A stretch of 64,000 nt of DNA from Cyanobacteria bacterium FACHB-471 (lineage in GTDB: Bacteria > Cyanobacteriota > Cyanobacteriia > Elainellales > Elainellaceae). The DNA is taken from NCBI GenBank assembly GCA_014695345.1, contig JACJOC010000012.1, positions 248,001-312,000 on the forward strand, written 5' to 3'. Position numbers and translations under genes: made by a program. The number at the start of each line of letters is the position of its first letter. Position 1 is the stretch's first letter. Positions 44,801 to 52,529 of this stretch are shown piece after piece. The notes under the pieces were generated by a model that was given only the letters and a program-made list of their open reading frames with translations, searched no databases and was not told where the DNA came from.

Positions 44801-45208
44801 TGCTATGCGCTTTATCCTCACAGTGGCGATTGGCAAACAGCCGAGACAGTGCATCGCGGCTATGAGCTAAATCAACCGTTGCTGGTAGTCCAACCTAAGC
44901 AAGCAGGCACCCGCAAATTGTTGCCATCAACCGGACAATTCCTTCAGCTAGAATCACAAAACCTGGTTCTTACTGCCTTTAAGCAATCGGAACAGGGCGA
45001 TCGGTGGGTTTTGAGAGTTTATGAATGTGAGGGGCGATCGGCAGAGCTAAAGCTGGCGGATCTAGGAGATCTTCTATCTGAATATCTCGAGCCTGAAACT
45101 GCCCAAATCACGACTCTGCTAGAGGAGTCAGATGGTTCTTCTTTAAACCAAGAGACACGAGCTTTTCACATTTCTCCCTGGCGAATTGCAACGTTCACAT
45201 TCAAATAA
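41891..45208 (+). CDS. GH38 alpha-mannosidase
   Basis: From the ATG at 41891 the product is 1105 aa. The catalytic domain has GHAHLDLAWLWTVSDT (zinc-binding His/Asp), YVQEKFGKLSAIAWLPDSFGF (the nucleophile Asp in LPDSFGF) and the FHDILPGSSI motif (QFHDILPGSS), typical of GH38. The C-terminal beta domains follow (VLENEILRVSIDPETGNLSSVFDK). GH38 enzymes hydrolyse alpha-mannosides in glycan turnover. No signal peptide is seen, so it is cytoplasmic. Residues about 507-530 (HPPSLVPSPHQPPIPSLP) are encoded by C-rich repeats and look like an inserted linker. Confidence 0.93.
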   Translation: MTDVTSVAQNQMPQNAVLTVVEQIDQAIAHLRQLTQLDIQANWHYCLEDLSIAEANQPERWKEWAIASLNARHHVAWAKGQQVLWLGQTLTIPPALEGYFLEGLALRLAVVWWAEDAQIFVNGELVQEGDIFDASTRILLSPSAKPGEQIHVALRLVSPGHDDGALVKSLCLYENSFPNSPTPEPGFVADELAVLQRYLTAFAPEKLETLATAVAQLDWAALRDQSIAARLRFDQSLQALRQELQPLGDWLKQRQVQLVGHAHLDLAWLWTVSDTWEAAERTFKSVLSLQQDFPELTFCHSSPALFAWIEQHRPELFAAIQAQVAAGTWEIAAGLWVEPELNLVNGESIVRQVLYGQRYVQEKFGKLSAIAWLPDSFGFCWQLPQILKQGGIEYFVTQKLRWNDTTEFPHELFWWRSPDGSEILSFMSPRIGEGIDPLKISEYASTWEAKTTVQQSLWLPGVGDHGGGPTRDMLEVGHRWQHSPFFPQLTFSTVLDYLRSLPQMGNAHPPSLVPSPHQPPIPSLPTLNSELYLEFHRGCYTSHADQKWWNRRCERLLYQAELFSSVATLLTGASYPKAAIESAWKQVLFNQFHDILPGSSIAEVFDDANQAWIKAEQIGEQLLVKALEAIATQIHLPAPPQPDCQPIVVFNSLNWARSEVVAVPISDPDLNWRVFDLEEREIPSQIQQDHDSAFLLFYAEKMPGLGYQVYWLKGDRLTGETASHSSQILAESSAPSEVWVLENEILRVSIDPETGNLSSVFDKVQQRQVLSNAGNQLQFFKDSGQYWDAWNIDPDYAKHALPAATLKQICWLERGEIQQRLRVVRQFGQSEFQQDYILQRGLPVLKIATVVNWQESQVLVKAAFPLNLRADFATYEIPCGAIARPTLPPNDQTNDQADTASLPDAVRAKWEVPALQWADLSQSDEGIHYGVSLLNDCKHGYDSQPSQLRLTLLRSSEWPHAAADRGIHQFCYALYPHSGDWQTAETVHRGYELNQPLLVVQPKQAGTRKLLPSTGQFLQLESQNLVLTAFKQSEQGDRWVLRVYECEGRSAELKLADLGDLLSEYLEPETAQITTLLEESDGSSLNQETRAFHISPWRIATFTFK

Positions 45209-45457
45209 CAGCGCGATCAATAGCCCGATCGCCTTAAATGAAGGCAGTTTTCTGGAATTAGGTAATCCCAGACCGTAGATCAAAGGGCAGCTTTTGAGGG
45301 TGAATGGGTACCCACGTCAAGAGCATTAAAGATTTCCAATTTCAAAATTGGCAACCAACAGCCAACACTTGTGCGATCGCCCGCATAATCTTGAAGTAAG
45401 CCTGGTGCTGAAAACCTTTCCTCGTCCTATCGCTAAGTTTGGTGTGACCTGAGTTCC

Positions 45458-47566
45458 ATGTCATCAATTTACTGTAGTCAAAGTCATGAGAACCCACCGG
45501 GCAGCCGATTTTGTCGACTGTGTGGCGAAAAACTTGTCAACAGCCAGGTACATCCAGGCTCAGTCGCTCAAGGGATAGACACCACGATTGGTTTGCGCTA
45601 TCGGATCAAGCGGCAGTTAGGTCATGGTGGCTTTGGTCGCACTTACCTGGCAGAAGATTTAAATCGGTTTAACGAACCGTGCGTGCTGAAAGAGTTTGCT
45701 CCCCAGGTTCACGGAACCTACGCCCTCCAGAAAGCAGAGGAATTGTTTGAGCGGGAAGCAGGCGTACTGTACAAGCTTCAACACCCCCAAATTCCCCGCT
45801 TTCGAGAACTATTTCGGGCAGATTTTGAGAAACAGGCGCATCTATTTCTAGTTCAGGACTATGTTGAGGGACAAACCTATCGGCAGCTTTTAGATGCGCG
45901 TAAGCTTCAGGGAATGAGCTTTACTGAGTCGGAAGTGATGCAGCTTCTGATTCAGCTTTTGCCTGTGTTGCAGTACATCCATAGCGTTGGGGTAATTCAC
46001 CGGGATATTTCGCCTGACAACTTGATTTTGCGCTACAGCGATCAGCTACCTGTGTTGATTGATTTTGGTGGCGTCAAGCAAGTGGCAGCGGCAGTTTCGC
46101 AATACGTGCAGGGAACGATGCAGGCACAGCCGATGTCTGCACCAGAGACTCGACTCGGCAAGGTTGGCTATGCTCCCGAAGAGCAAATGCAGCTTGGCAG
46201 GGCTTATCCTCACAGCGATTTGTATGCATTAGCGATGACGGTGTTGGTGCTATTGACGGGCAAAGAGCCGCAGGAGTTTTTGGGTAGCTTGCCGCGCCGC
46301 AACTGGAGTCAGGAACTAAACCTCAGTCCAGGGCTGAGTGCCATATTGGAACAGATGCGATCGCCCCGCCCCAACGATCGCTACCAATCCGCTGCGGAAG
46401 TCTTGCAAGCCCTGGGAATTACCCCCGTCGATCTTGGCTATGTTCAAACCCAGCCGCCCCCCAGCTACATTCCCCCTGCGCCGCCTAACTTTGAGATCCA
46501 GGGAACTGTGGCGATTGCCCCTCCTGTCACACCTCATAGCCCTACACCCTACGCCCCTACACCCCACACCCCCTCTCGCCAAGGTTTTGGCTTTGGCAAA
46601 CTTCTAGTAGTGCTAGCTCTAATTTCGGGTTCCGCCGGAGCAGGCTGGTGGACAACCACAAACTGGCTCTTGCCAGAACAGGTACCCGGCCCACCTACAG
46701 AAGAAGCCGTTGAGCCAGGTTCCGATGAGTCTCCCCGCTTTTCGGAAGCTGAGCAAGCCCGCAAAGCAGAACTTCAGGCACAGCGAGAGGAATTGGGCAT
46801 TCCCTACGAGTTTTACGTCAACCTGGCAAACTCGACGTTTTACGAACGTCATCCTGACCAGCGAGGCCGCACCCTCACTGATGGACCGGAGGATGAAGAA
46901 TGGCGATCACGCTGGGACGAGATCGCTGCTGAGTGGCTGGATACTCTAGAAACTAGCCTTAGCTCAGAAGCGCGCAGACAGTTGGGCAGCTATGACGAAG
47001 GCGATCGCGAACAGTGGAAACAGCAAGCCAATCAGCTTTATGTTGGCAGTCGATCGCTCTATGACCTGGCAGATGCTCAATTCTTTCATCTGTTTCCTGA
47101 GCAGCGAGGCAAAGATTTTCTCGACCAGCCGCTGGGACAGGTATGGCAAGGAATTGTGTTTGACCGCTTGAGAACCTTGCAAGATGGCTCAATGCTGGAA
47201 CAGATAAAGTTTGACGCTGACTCCTACAGCGAACAGTTAGAGGAAAGTCTAGAGCCAGGAGAAGGTCGAGTCTACACGGCTAACCTCTCAGAAGGGCAAA
47301 TTCTGCGCCTGGATCTGGATGCTCCTTCTGACGCTACTCAGCTTTCGGTGTATCTACCTCGCCCCACGTCTAACCTGCCCGTTTTGCTGGAAGACTCTAC
47401 AGACACCCGCTGGTCGAGCAAGCTGCCCCAGTCAGGCTTCTATGAAGTGGTAGTGGTCTCAACTGCCTCGGAGTCGATCGACTATCAGCTTGACCTCACC
47501 GTTGATAACGTCACCTCATCGCCTGTGGAGCCGGAAGAACCGGAAGCCCCAGAAGCCAAAAACTAG
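45458..47566 (+). CDS. Zinc-ribbon Ser/Thr protein kinase with membrane anchor
   Basis: The 702-residue eukaryotic-type kinase starts with a small zinc-binding segment (Cys6, His10, Cys19, Cys22). The kinase domain (about 48-320) has GHGGFGRTY, VLKEFAP (Lys), HRDISPDN (catalytic Asp) and IDFGGVK (DFG), so it appears active. Then comes a proline-rich stretch, one membrane helix (about 384-404) and an extracytoplasmic region with a beta-rich PPC-like end (LEPGEGRVYTANLSEGQILRLDLDAP). A TPR membrane protein follows 63 nt downstream. Residues about 354-372 (PPVTPHSPTPYAPTPHTP) are again repeat-encoded. Confidence 0.93.
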   Translation: MSSIYCSQSHENPPGSRFCRLCGEKLVNSQVHPGSVAQGIDTTIGLRYRIKRQLGHGGFGRTYLAEDLNRFNEPCVLKEFAPQVHGTYALQKAEELFEREAGVLYKLQHPQIPRFRELFRADFEKQAHLFLVQDYVEGQTYRQLLDARKLQGMSFTESEVMQLLIQLLPVLQYIHSVGVIHRDISPDNLILRYSDQLPVLIDFGGVKQVAAAVSQYVQGTMQAQPMSAPETRLGKVGYAPEEQMQLGRAYPHSDLYALAMTVLVLLTGKEPQEFLGSLPRRNWSQELNLSPGLSAILEQMRSPRPNDRYQSAAEVLQALGITPVDLGYVQTQPPPSYIPPAPPNFEIQGTVAIAPPVTPHSPTPYAPTPHTPSRQGFGFGKLLVVLALISGSAGAGWWTTTNWLLPEQVPGPPTEEAVEPGSDESPRFSEAEQARKAELQAQREELGIPYEFYVNLANSTFYERHPDQRGRTLTDGPEDEEWRSRWDEIAAEWLDTLETSLSSEARRQLGSYDEGDREQWKQQANQLYVGSRSLYDLADAQFFHLFPEQRGKDFLDQPLGQVWQGIVFDRLRTLQDGSMLEQIKFDADSYSEQLEESLEPGEGRVYTANLSEGQILRLDLDAPSDATQLSVYLPRPTSNLPVLLEDSTDTRWSSKLPQSGFYEVVVVSTASESIDYQLDLTVDNVTSSPVEPEEPEAPEAKN

Positions 47567-47629
47567 TGTCTGCATCCCTCACAGCTACTTCCCCATAGCA
47601 ACCCCACAAGCTACCCATGTCTCTAACCC

Positions 47630-48895
47630 ATGTCTTTACTAGAGCATTCGCTGGAAAATTATGAAGATAGGTTGTTTGAATTAGAAACGGCTGATCCGCT
47701 GCCGTCGGTCGAGCAAGTTTTAGATGTGTTGACGGCGCGAGATGTAGTTCATGCATTGTTGTGCGATCGCACCAGAGATGTCATCCGTCGCCCTGCCGTC
47801 CTCACGTACCTCGATCGCCGTTTAAGAAAGCAGTCTGACAGAATTACCCGGGTAGCTGACCTAGAAGATCTGCGAACCAGCTTTCACCCTAAAGCTGAAG
47901 CTTGGTGGTGGTTCTTTGAAGCTCCCGTCCCAGTTTACTGGTGGGATCGGTTCGATCGCCTGTGGAATGCGCTGGCGATTTTCCTATCGCTGCTCAGTCT
48001 GTTTGCGTTGTACAGCATTTCTACCCGGTTTTTGAGTGGCGATCGCGACACTCTCGGCTCAGTTGTGGTTGCCTTACAAACAGCACTCACAGGTTTAGTA
48101 ATTGGCGGAGTCGTAACCAAAGATGGTCATATGACGATCGATCGCGTTTTGACCACGCTCAAAGTTCCAATCCACTTTAAGCAAGAAGGGCGGCTGATTC
48201 TGGTGACGCTGCTGCTGGCATCTCTAATTGGTTTTCGGCTATCTTTTCCGCTAATTGCTAATGCCTACACCTTCAATGGCGCAAAGGATTATGAAGCGGG
48301 GCGGCTGGTCGAAGCTCAGTTGAACTATCAGCGCGCAATTAACCTCAACCCAGACAATCTGGAAGCTCGATTTAAGCTGGCACTGGCGTTAGAGGATTTG
48401 GGCGAATTGGAAGATGCCAGTCGCGAATATCGCATCGTCAGCAGTAGCCGCAAAACTAATCCAAATGCGCTGAATCTAGAAGGATTGAATAACCTGGCGC
48501 GTTTATACATCTTGGCTGAAGACTATGACGAGGCGATTCCTTTACTCCTGCAAGCAAAGGATCAAGTCAAACCTGAAGCAGAATATCTGCGGTATTCCAT
48601 TCTTAAAAACCTGGGTTGGGCCAGGTTGGGACAGGAGCGCTATGACGAAGCGGAGGTATATCTACAGGAAGCCATTAAAGTCAACAATGCTATGGCACCC
48701 GCACACTGCTTGCTGGCACAGGTGTTGGAGAAATTGGATCAGCCACAAGACGCGATCGCCGTATGGGAACGCTGCCTCTCGTCTGCGAAGGTAACTGACC
48801 CAGATGAGGATAAGTGGTATGGAATGGCGAGAGAAAGATTAGGAGAAATGGTGCCTCAGACGGTCTTTCAAAGTGAAGATGCCCCAACTGAATAG
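47630..48895 (+). CDS. Membrane protein with C-terminal TPR repeats
   Basis: The 421-residue protein has an N-terminal cytoplasmic part, about three hydrophobic segments between residues 108 and 210 (WNALAIFLSLLSLFALYSI, ALQTALTGLVIGGVV, LILVTLLLASLIGFRLSF), and at least four TPR units (about 220-400, for example AKDYEAGRLVEAQLNYQRAINLNPDNLEA). TPRs bind protein partners. It follows the Ser/Thr kinase and is probably in the same operon, so it may be a partner or substrate of the kinase (inference). Confidence 0.85.
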   Translation: MSLLEHSLENYEDRLFELETADPLPSVEQVLDVLTARDVVHALLCDRTRDVIRRPAVLTYLDRRLRKQSDRITRVADLEDLRTSFHPKAEAWWWFFEAPVPVYWWDRFDRLWNALAIFLSLLSLFALYSISTRFLSGDRDTLGSVVVALQTALTGLVIGGVVTKDGHMTIDRVLTTLKVPIHFKQEGRLILVTLLLASLIGFRLSFPLIANAYTFNGAKDYEAGRLVEAQLNYQRAINLNPDNLEARFKLALALEDLGELEDASREYRIVSSSRKTNPNALNLEGLNNLARLYILAEDYDEAIPLLLQAKDQVKPEAEYLRYSILKNLGWARLGQERYDEAEVYLQEAIKVNNAMAPAHCLLAQVLEKLDQPQDAIAVWERCLSSAKVTDPDEDKWYGMARERLGEMVPQTVFQSEDAPTE

Positions 48896-49320
48896 ACTAC
48901 ATTTCTTGTGAAAGGGGCATCTCGCCCCTTAAGTGGACAAGCTATTCGCTCTACGGATCATTTAATTCACAGTTTAAATTCAAGGTTAAGGAGGTTCTTA
49001 AGAGATTCAAAGGAATGGAACTTGATAGTTTGCTGCAGCATCTACACAACATGAAGGATGCATTCAGTATGAGAATTGCGCTTTTATATACTCAGGGTCT
49101 AATTCTTAAATTAGTTAGTTTAATTGGGTGCTTGAGCGATCGCCTTTAACGCCGCAACGGGTAGTGTTGCCGCGATAAGAACTGTCAGCGATCGCACCAA
49201 ATTAGGGGTTGCACAGTCTAAATTGGAAGGATATCGATCCCGTACTACACGAGGGTCATTTTTGCATTTTGAAGCAAGTAGCAGTCACCAAGCTAAATTG
49301 GAAACTAGGTAAAACAGGTC
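48896..49320. other. Intergenic region after TPR gene
   Basis: In this 425-nt gap I find one small hairpin (AAGGGGC at 48912-48918 with GCCCCTT at 48924-48930, 5-nt loop, no T tract) and nothing else convincing. A 44-codon ORF at 49015-49149 has an AAGGAGG 17-18 nt upstream, too far for a normal start, and is not called. Confidence 0.5.
48912..48930 (+). terminator. Small hairpin after kinase-TPR operon
   Basis: Seven perfect G:C-rich pairs with a 5-nt loop lie 17 nt past the TPR stop. There is no clear T tract, so termination would be weak or factor-assisted. Confidence 0.4.
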
Positions 49321-49698
49321 ATGCGGCGTGAAAGTTTCACTTTTGTTATTTTGGGCTTAGCACTGGCGGGGTTAGGCTACGGAATTGCTTATGATCTGGC
49401 TACTGCACAGCAATCCACCTCAATCTTCCGATCGTCCGAGCGTTCAGAGGCGATCGCCCGCATTGTTGATGTTAACAACGGTCGAGTGGCTCGCAAAAGA
49501 GTTAATGCCCAGGATTACCAACTCGTTGATGTCAACACAGACCTCTTTGCAGGCGACCTGATTTTGCCCGAAGGCAATGCTGTTGTTCTGGTTCAGTGCA
49601 ACGAGTCTGGAACGGTCTGGCGAGTTCCAACAGGCAGCCCCTCCGGAGTAAGCAGCGGTTGTGCGTCTCCCGATCGCTTCAACTTCGGTCCCAGATAA
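49321..49698 (+). CDS. Exported FecR-like domain protein
   Basis: The 125-residue protein has a signal peptide or anchor (residues 6-27). A region follows with VDVNNGRVARKRVNAQDYQLVDVNTDLFAGDLILPEGNAVVLVQCNESGTVWRVPTG, resembling the FecR-like surface-facing beta domain found next to CHAT/TPR proteins in cyanobacteria. Cys residues in QCNES and SGCAS could form a disulfide. No CHAT gene is adjacent, but the kinase-TPR pair lies just upstream. Function unknown. Confidence 0.6.
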   Translation: MRRESFTFVILGLALAGLGYGIAYDLATAQQSTSIFRSSERSEAIARIVDVNNGRVARKRVNAQDYQLVDVNTDLFAGDLILPEGNAVVLVQCNESGTVWRVPTGSPSGVSSGCASPDRFNFGPR

Positions 49699-49886
49699 CT
49701 CTAAAATAAATTTTTCTTTAGAATAATTTTTCTCAATAGCTCTCCCTTACTAGCCTTTGATGCCCAATCCCTAGTCGCACCTCCTCCTATCTGACCAAAT
49801 AGGGCGATGAGGAAATCGCTCTAAAGAGTTAGACTCTTGGGTTAGAGGATTCACCTGCCAGAACAGAGCAACACGGGAGATGAGCG

Positions 49887-50930
49887 ATGCAGCAAACGGC
49901 TCTGCTTTGCCTGATTTTTGTTAGCCTGATCGTTACTGGATGTAGAGGGACACTACCGCCGATCGCCAGTCCAACCTGCTACGAAACCACCAACCTAGCG
50001 GATGAAAGTGGGCTCTATCCCGTTCGCCAAAACAACCAGGTCGGTTTTATCAATCGCAGCGGGTACACCGTCATTGAGCCTCAGTTTGACGAAGCCTGTG
50101 GATTTTCTGAAGGGTTATCTCTGGCTGCTGCAAATGGCAAATGGGGCTACATTGACCGCACCGGGGAGTTTGTCATCCAGCCTCAATACGATTACGCAGA
50201 GCATTTTGTTGGCGGCATCGCGTTTGTTGAAAAAGACGGTCAGTTTACCTACATTGACGCAGCAGGGCAGCTAGTGGCTGAGGTCGCCGGACAGGTTTCT
50301 TACGAGGATGGCAGCCGCAACGCCACCTGGAAAGTACCCAGCACCTTTGTCGATCGCCGTTCTGGTAGAGAAGTTCGCAATCCGCAGCGAGAAGCGGAAG
50401 CGCGCGAAAGAGATTTTGTCCCCGCACCGCAGGTTGAGATCGACCAATATGAGGGGCACAGCTACGCCTCTGAAGGGTTTATGGCAGTGCAGGTGAATGG
50501 CAAGTGGGGCTATATCGACCAGACCGGAAAATTTATCATCGAGCCACAGTTCAGCAACTTTAGACCTTTTTCTGAGGGGCTGGTGGCCGTGCAGGTCGGC
50601 GACAAATGGGGATACATGAATCAGCAGGGAGAATTTGTGATTCAGCCTCAGTTTTCCGGTGTCAAAGATTTTTCTGAAGGGTTAGCAGCGGTGAGCTTGG
50701 ATCCTAAACAGTCTGAGTGGGGATATATCAACCGTTCAGGAGACTTTGCGATCGCCCCCCAGTTTGACGGCTTTGCAGAAAACTTTGATGGCGGGCTAGC
50801 CCTAGTAAACCATGACAGCGTCGATTACTATATCGATCCTCATGGGCGCATCGTTTGGCAATCGACCAAAAGCTGGCTCGTGACCGCAATCCATTTTGTT
50901 CAAGATTTTTGGGCAATTCGGGCAGGGTAA
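49887..50930 (+). CDS. WG-repeat lipoprotein
   Basis: The 347-residue protein starts with a lipoprotein signal peptide (lipobox VTGC, Cys19). Nearly all of the rest is WG repeats of the form VNGKWGYIDxTGKFIIEPQF, about eight units. It is the soluble-anchored counterpart of the SLH-WG protein at 14878-16488. WG repeats are common in cyanobacterial secreted proteins but have no established function. The central stretch 145-185 (EDGSRNATWKVPSTFVDRRSG) interrupts the repeats with unrelated sequence. Confidence 0.88.
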   Translation: MQQTALLCLIFVSLIVTGCRGTLPPIASPTCYETTNLADESGLYPVRQNNQVGFINRSGYTVIEPQFDEACGFSEGLSLAAANGKWGYIDRTGEFVIQPQYDYAEHFVGGIAFVEKDGQFTYIDAAGQLVAEVAGQVSYEDGSRNATWKVPSTFVDRRSGREVRNPQREAEARERDFVPAPQVEIDQYEGHSYASEGFMAVQVNGKWGYIDQTGKFIIEPQFSNFRPFSEGLVAVQVGDKWGYMNQQGEFVIQPQFSGVKDFSEGLAAVSLDPKQSEWGYINRSGDFAIAPQFDGFAENFDGGLALVNHDSVDYYIDPHGRIVWQSTKSWLVTAIHFVQDFWAIRAG

Positions 50931-50985
50931 GCAGGTGAAGGATAGATGGAATTCCAGGAATCTTTGAAAATTTAACCTCCATTTC

Positions 50986-51047
50986 TCACTCCCAACCCTC
51001 AATTTCCACTCTCCAAACCTTAATCTCTAATCCTCAATTCCTAATAC
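50986..51047. repeat. Short-period CCTCAATTCC-type repeats
   Basis: Degenerate copies of a 7-nt unit (CTCAATT, CCTTAAT, TCTCTAA, CCTCAAT, CCTAATA) lie between the WG lipoprotein and grxC. Same kind of DNA as at 62002-62050 and 29779-29868. Confidence 0.5.
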
Positions 51048-51086
51048 ACCATTAAGATTGGAGTATGTGTGATTTAAATGTGAATT

Positions 51087-51347
51087 ATGACTGCCAACGT
51101 TGAAATTTACACTTGGGCTTCTTGTCCTTTCTGCATTCGAGCTAAAGCACTGCTGAATAAGAAGGGAATTGAGTTTACCGAATACCCCATTGATGGTGAT
51201 GAACAGGCGCGAGCAGTAATGGCTGAACGGGCTCACGGTAGACGTTCCTTGCCCCAAATCTTTATCAACGATCAGCACATTGGCGGCTGCGATGACCTGT
51301 ATACACTCAACTCTCGTGGCAAGCTAGATGATCTGCTAGCCGCATAA
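51087..51347 (+). CDS. grxC: Glutaredoxin 3
   Basis: The 86-residue thioredoxin-fold protein has the dithiol active site CPFC after YTWAS, then cis-Pro TLPQIF-like SLPQIFIND and the GSH-binding GGCDDLYTL. It reduces disulfides using glutathione. It precedes gshB by 83 nt on the same strand, a pairing widely conserved in cyanobacteria, so the two genes probably form an operon. Confidence 0.95.
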   Translation: MTANVEIYTWASCPFCIRAKALLNKKGIEFTEYPIDGDEQARAVMAERAHGRRSLPQIFINDQHIGGCDDLYTLNSRGKLDDLLAA

Positions 51348-51430
51348 GAACTTGGACATGGCTGCTTTGGACATAGCTGCTTTGCGGTTTAATGTAGAGT
51401 TGCCCAAGTGCATCGCTGGAGAGTGGCTGC

Positions 51431-52405
51431 GTGAAATTTGCGTTTATTATTGACCCGATTCAAAAGCTTGATCCTGGTCACGACACCAGCGTGGCGCTCA
51501 TGGAGGCAGCACAAATGCTGGGTCATGAGGTTTGGGTGACGGAGGCAAGATTGCTCAGCGTGACGGGTGGCAAGGCCTGGGCTGAGCTACAGCAAGTGCA
51601 GATCACTCCGGCGCAGTTGGTCGATGGACACTGGGTAGTGGAGTCAAACTGGTATCAGCTTGGCGATCGCACCCTCCTCTGCCTGGAGGAAATGGACGCC
51701 GTGTTCATGCGAACTGACCCGCCCGTGAATGTGCCCTACCTCTACGCCACCTACATTCTGGACTATGTGAATCCGGCAAAAACGCTGGTGGTTAATTCGC
51801 CTGCTGGACTGCGCCTGGCGAATGAAAAAATGTATGCGCTTCAGTTTGCTGATGTGATCCCGAAGACGATCGTGAGTCAAGATAAGCGGGTGATCCGGCA
51901 GTTTATTGAGCAACAGGGTGCGGCGGTAATTAAACCGCTGGGTGGTAAAGGCGGCGAGGGAATTTTGCTGATCGAACCAGGCGATCGCAACTTCAATTCT
52001 CTGGTCGAAATCAGCACCCAAAACCAGTACCCGATCATGGTGCAAACGTTTTTGCCAGAAGCCAAAGACGGTGACAAACGGGTAATTCTGCTAAACGGTG
52101 AGCCCATTGGTGCCGTGAATCGGATTCCGACGGGCAGTGAGTTTCGCGGCAACATGGCAGTGGGCGGACGGGTGGCTGCGGCAGAGGTTACTGAGCGCGA
52201 TCGCCAAATTTGTAGCCTCTTAGCCCCTACGTTGCGGCGAGATGGCTTAATCTTTGTGGGAATTGATGTGATTGGGGGCTACCTAACTGAAGTAAATGTC
52301 ACTAGCCCAACCGGAATCCGCGAAGTGGATCGGCTCAACAATGTGCGACTGGGTGCACAGGTGATTCGTTGGGTGGAACAGCAACCTGCAATCCGTTCAG
52401 TCTGA
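51431..52405 (+). CDS. gshB: Glutathione synthetase
   Basis: The 324-residue ATP-grasp enzyme joins gamma-glutamylcysteine and glycine. It has FIIDPIQKLDPGHDTSVALM at the N-terminus, VFMRTDPPVN, GKGGEGI (glycine-rich ATP loop), QTFLPEAKDGDKRVILLNGEP and VNVTSPTGIREVDRL at the C-terminus. The start is GTG at 51431. The downstream NMT1-type binding protein is separated by about 125 nt containing an NtcA-like site, so it is not in this operon. Confidence 0.96.
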   Translation: MKFAFIIDPIQKLDPGHDTSVALMEAAQMLGHEVWVTEARLLSVTGGKAWAELQQVQITPAQLVDGHWVVESNWYQLGDRTLLCLEEMDAVFMRTDPPVNVPYLYATYILDYVNPAKTLVVNSPAGLRLANEKMYALQFADVIPKTIVSQDKRVIRQFIEQQGAAVIKPLGGKGGEGILLIEPGDRNFNSLVEISTQNQYPIMVQTFLPEAKDGDKRVILLNGEPIGAVNRIPTGSEFRGNMAVGGRVAAAEVTERDRQICSLLAPTLRRDGLIFVGIDVIGGYLTEVNVTSPTGIREVDRLNNVRLGAQVIRWVEQQPAIRSV

Positions 52406-52424
52406 GAAGCGTTTGGGGCGATCG

Positions 52425-52456
52425 CCCGTATCTGAAAGACCCGTATCTAAAAATAC
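52425..52456 (+). promoter_or_regulatory. NtcA-type palindrome and 9-bp direct repeat upstream of transporter operon
   Basis: An exact GTA-N8-TAC palindrome (52443-52456) overlaps the second copy of a 9-bp direct repeat CCCGTATCT (52425-52433 and 52440-52448, 15 nt apart). The palindrome is 74-87 nt upstream of the binding-protein ATG. A TAGCTT at 52484-52489 could be a -10 box, but the spacing (27 nt) exceeds the usual 22-23 nt for NtcA activation. No thiamine-riboswitch motif was seen. Confidence 0.45.
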
Positions 52457-52529
52457 AGTTTCCCTCTGGTCTGTTTGTTTTAGTAGCTTCAGAGCGAGGG
52501 ATCTCATTTCCAACTCAAAGGAGACTTGC

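Noticed and set aside
49015-49149. 44-codon ORF after the TPR gene
   Set aside because: AAGGAGG lies 17-18 nt upstream, beyond normal spacing, and no homology is recognised.
52406-52529. Thiamine (TPP) riboswitch upstream of the NMT1-type receptor
   Set aside because: No CTGAGA...ACCTGAT-type core elements are present in the leader.
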